A stretch of DNA of 64,000 nucleotides from an uncultured Bacteroidales bacterium (lineage in GTDB: Bacteria; Bacteroidota; Bacteroidia; Bacteroidales; Bacteroidaceae). Below the pieces are notes generated by a model. It saw nothing but the letters and a program-made list of their open reading frames with translations. It was not told where the DNA came from and made no database searches. The DNA lies in the NCBI GenBank assembly GCA_902801475.1, contig CADCIO010000006.1, positions 27,762 to 91,761 on the forward strand. The letters run 5' to 3'. This document shows, in pieces, positions 62,683-64,000 of the stretch. The translations under genes and the position numbers were made by a program. Every line of letters begins with the position of its first letter. The stretch's first letter is position 1.

Positions 62683-64000
62683 GTACACAAAATCTGAAAT
62701 CAAGTGCAGTGAATGGTGCCATTTGGACAGGGATTGAGAAATTTTCTCGTCAAGCAGTCCAGTTTGTTATTGGTATCATTCTGGCACGTATCCTGCCTCC
62801 TGAAGATTTTGGTGTGATAGGCATGTTGGCTATTTTCATTGCTATAGCCCAAACTTTCACAGACAGTGGTTTGTCAAGTGCATTGATCCAGAAGAAAAAC
62901 AGGACAGATGTGGATTGTTCTACTATCTTCTTTTTCAACATAGGTGTAGGCGTCCTTTTCTATCTTCTCCTATTTGCAACGGCACCCTTCATTGCAGACT
63001 TTTATAATATGCCAATATTGACAGACGTGACTCGTGTTGTGGCATTGTCTATTATTCTGTCGGGTTTGGCAGCTGTACAAAATGCACGTTTGACGATTGA
63101 ATTGCGTTTCAGGACATTGTCTCTTATTGCCATTATCAGTATGGTGGTGACAGGTGCCACTGGAATCGCATTAGCATATAGTGGATGGGGGGTCTGGGCA
63201 TTGGTGTTCCAAACTTTGGCTGGTCAGGCCGTTACATCCATTTGTACTTGGTATTGTTCTCATTGGATGCCTCGTTTGGTGTTCTCCAAAAACTCGTTCA
63301 AGCAACTGTGGGGGTTTGGCTCAAAGCTTCTCGTTTCAGGTCTTATTAATACGATATATGGGAACATTTACACTTTGGTCATCGGAAAGAAATTTTCCAG
63401 TGCAGAAGTGGCTTTCTACAATCGTGGTAATCATTTTGCCCTACTACCTGCACAGACTGTTCAAGACATGGCAATTAAAGTAAACTTTCCAATCTTGGCT
63501 AAGATGCAGGACGATGATGATCGGCTGTTGGGAGCATATAAGAAATTGCTAACGGTTCCGTTATACATATTATACCCAGTATTGGTGGGCTTGGCGGTAA
63601 CAGCGGAACCTCTTGTAATAGTATTGATTGGTGAAAAATGGCTTCCCTGTGTTCCTATTATGCAGGTTCTTTGTATAGGATATATGTTCTCTCCTCTTAC
63701 GCACATCAACTTGAATTTGCTCTATGTAAAAGGACGCACAGACTTGGTGCTAAAATTGGAGTTCATCAAAAAGCCCATTGCTTTTCTGATTCTGTTGGCA
63801 AGCATACCATTTGGTATTATTGTTATGGTGATAGGTAAGGCTATCTATGAATTTATAGCATTCTCTTTTAATTGTTATTACACGGGAAAAATTTTGAATT
63901 ATGGGGAATGGAAACAACTGAAATTGCTATTGCCCATCTTTATTAATTGCGTCATCATGGCTGCGGCTGTTTATGCATCTATGCTTCCTTTTACCACACC
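62679..64000 (+). CDS. Polysaccharide flippase (MOP family), cut by window end
   Basis: At least 440 residues; the 3' end is outside the window. It starts MSTQNLKSSAVNGAIWTGIEK and has many hydrophobic segments. ILPPEDFGVIGMLAIFIAI and FGSKLLVSGLINTIYGNIY are typical of Wzx-like lipopolysaccharide biosynthesis (WzxC) proteins. It would move lipid-linked oligosaccharide units across the inner membrane, which supports a surface glycan as the product of the locus. Confidence 0.9.
   Translation, partial: MSTQNLKSSAVNGAIWTGIEKFSRQAVQFVIGIILARILPPEDFGVIGMLAIFIAIAQTFTDSGLSSALIQKKNRTDVDCSTIFFFNIGVGVLFYLLLFATAPFIADFYNMPILTDVTRVVALSIILSGLAAVQNARLTIELRFRTLSLIAIISMVVTGATGIALAYSGWGVWALVFQTLAGQAVTSICTWYCSHWMPRLVFSKNSFKQLWGFGSKLLVSGLINTIYGNIYTLVIGKKFSSAEVAFYNRGNHFALLPAQTVQDMAIKVNFPILAKMQDDDDRLLGAYKKLLTVPLYILYPVLVGLAVTAEPLVIVLIGEKWLPCVPIMQVLCIGYMFSPLTHINLNLLYVKGRTDLVLKLEFIKKPIAFLILLASIPFGIIVMVIGKAIYEFIAFSFNCYYTGKILNYGEWKQLKLLLPIFINCVIMAAAVYASMLPFTT

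Overview
The window looks like a chromosomal segment of a Bacteroidales bacterium, most likely Prevotella or a close relative. The evidence is a recurring promoter type (TAnnTTTG at -7, with TTTG about 19-21 bases upstream), an UpxY-type antiterminator, a smalltalk/HU-like/amidase trio, lysine synthesis through DapL, and secreted enzymes with Bacteroidetes-style tails. No rRNA, tRNA, integrase or CRISPR array was found.

The left part (1-24 kb) is mostly conserved core metabolism. A long minus-strand block is devoted to nitrogen: gltB, gltD, dapL, a PurF-like amidotransferase, pyrG, dapF, then glnK and amtB, then a small outer-membrane protein. Upstream of glnK is a leader of about 300 bases with a 36-codon ORF in which 17 residues are Gln or Asn, followed by a hairpin. 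This looks like a leader-peptide attenuator. Next come a C69 peptidase, a GH2 glycosidase, a phosphohexomutase, and a minus-strand housekeeping group (rluA-like, mrp, trmB, dnaX).

The middle part (26-43 kb) holds a FAD oxidoreductase, a MATE exporter, a 1533-residue protein made of two complete membrane sensor kinases fused in tandem, a sodium:solute symporter, an orphan cytosine-5 methyltransferase, an M15-like protein, malQ, an upxY antiterminator and a secreted metallophosphoesterase.

From 43 kb to the end lies a surface-polysaccharide locus that appears to make and activate phosphonates. It has a nucleotidyltransferase-aminotransferase fusion, an opine-dehydrogenase-like protein, a three-domain PEP mutase (nucleotidyltransferase, cytidylyltransferase, PEP mutase), phosphonopyruvate decarboxylase, an iron-type alcohol dehydrogenase, LicD and a flippase cut by the window end. 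Its first gene sits behind a copy of the upxY promoter, leader and first codons whose start codon is destroyed. The locus is interrupted at about 47.1-56.4 kb by an accessory island: the amidase/smalltalk/HU-like cassette, an ImmA-type protease with a DUF4411 partner, and a tight operon of DUF262 protein, AAA ATPase and unknown protein that resembles a defence system.

Two families of short repeats run through the window. One is a 7-base family (TCAACTG, CTCACCT and variants) that fills gene junctions and also sits inside at least three coding sequences. The other is a CACAGAT/ATCTGTG family that caps a set of 215-295 base intergenic units in the 45-50 kb region.
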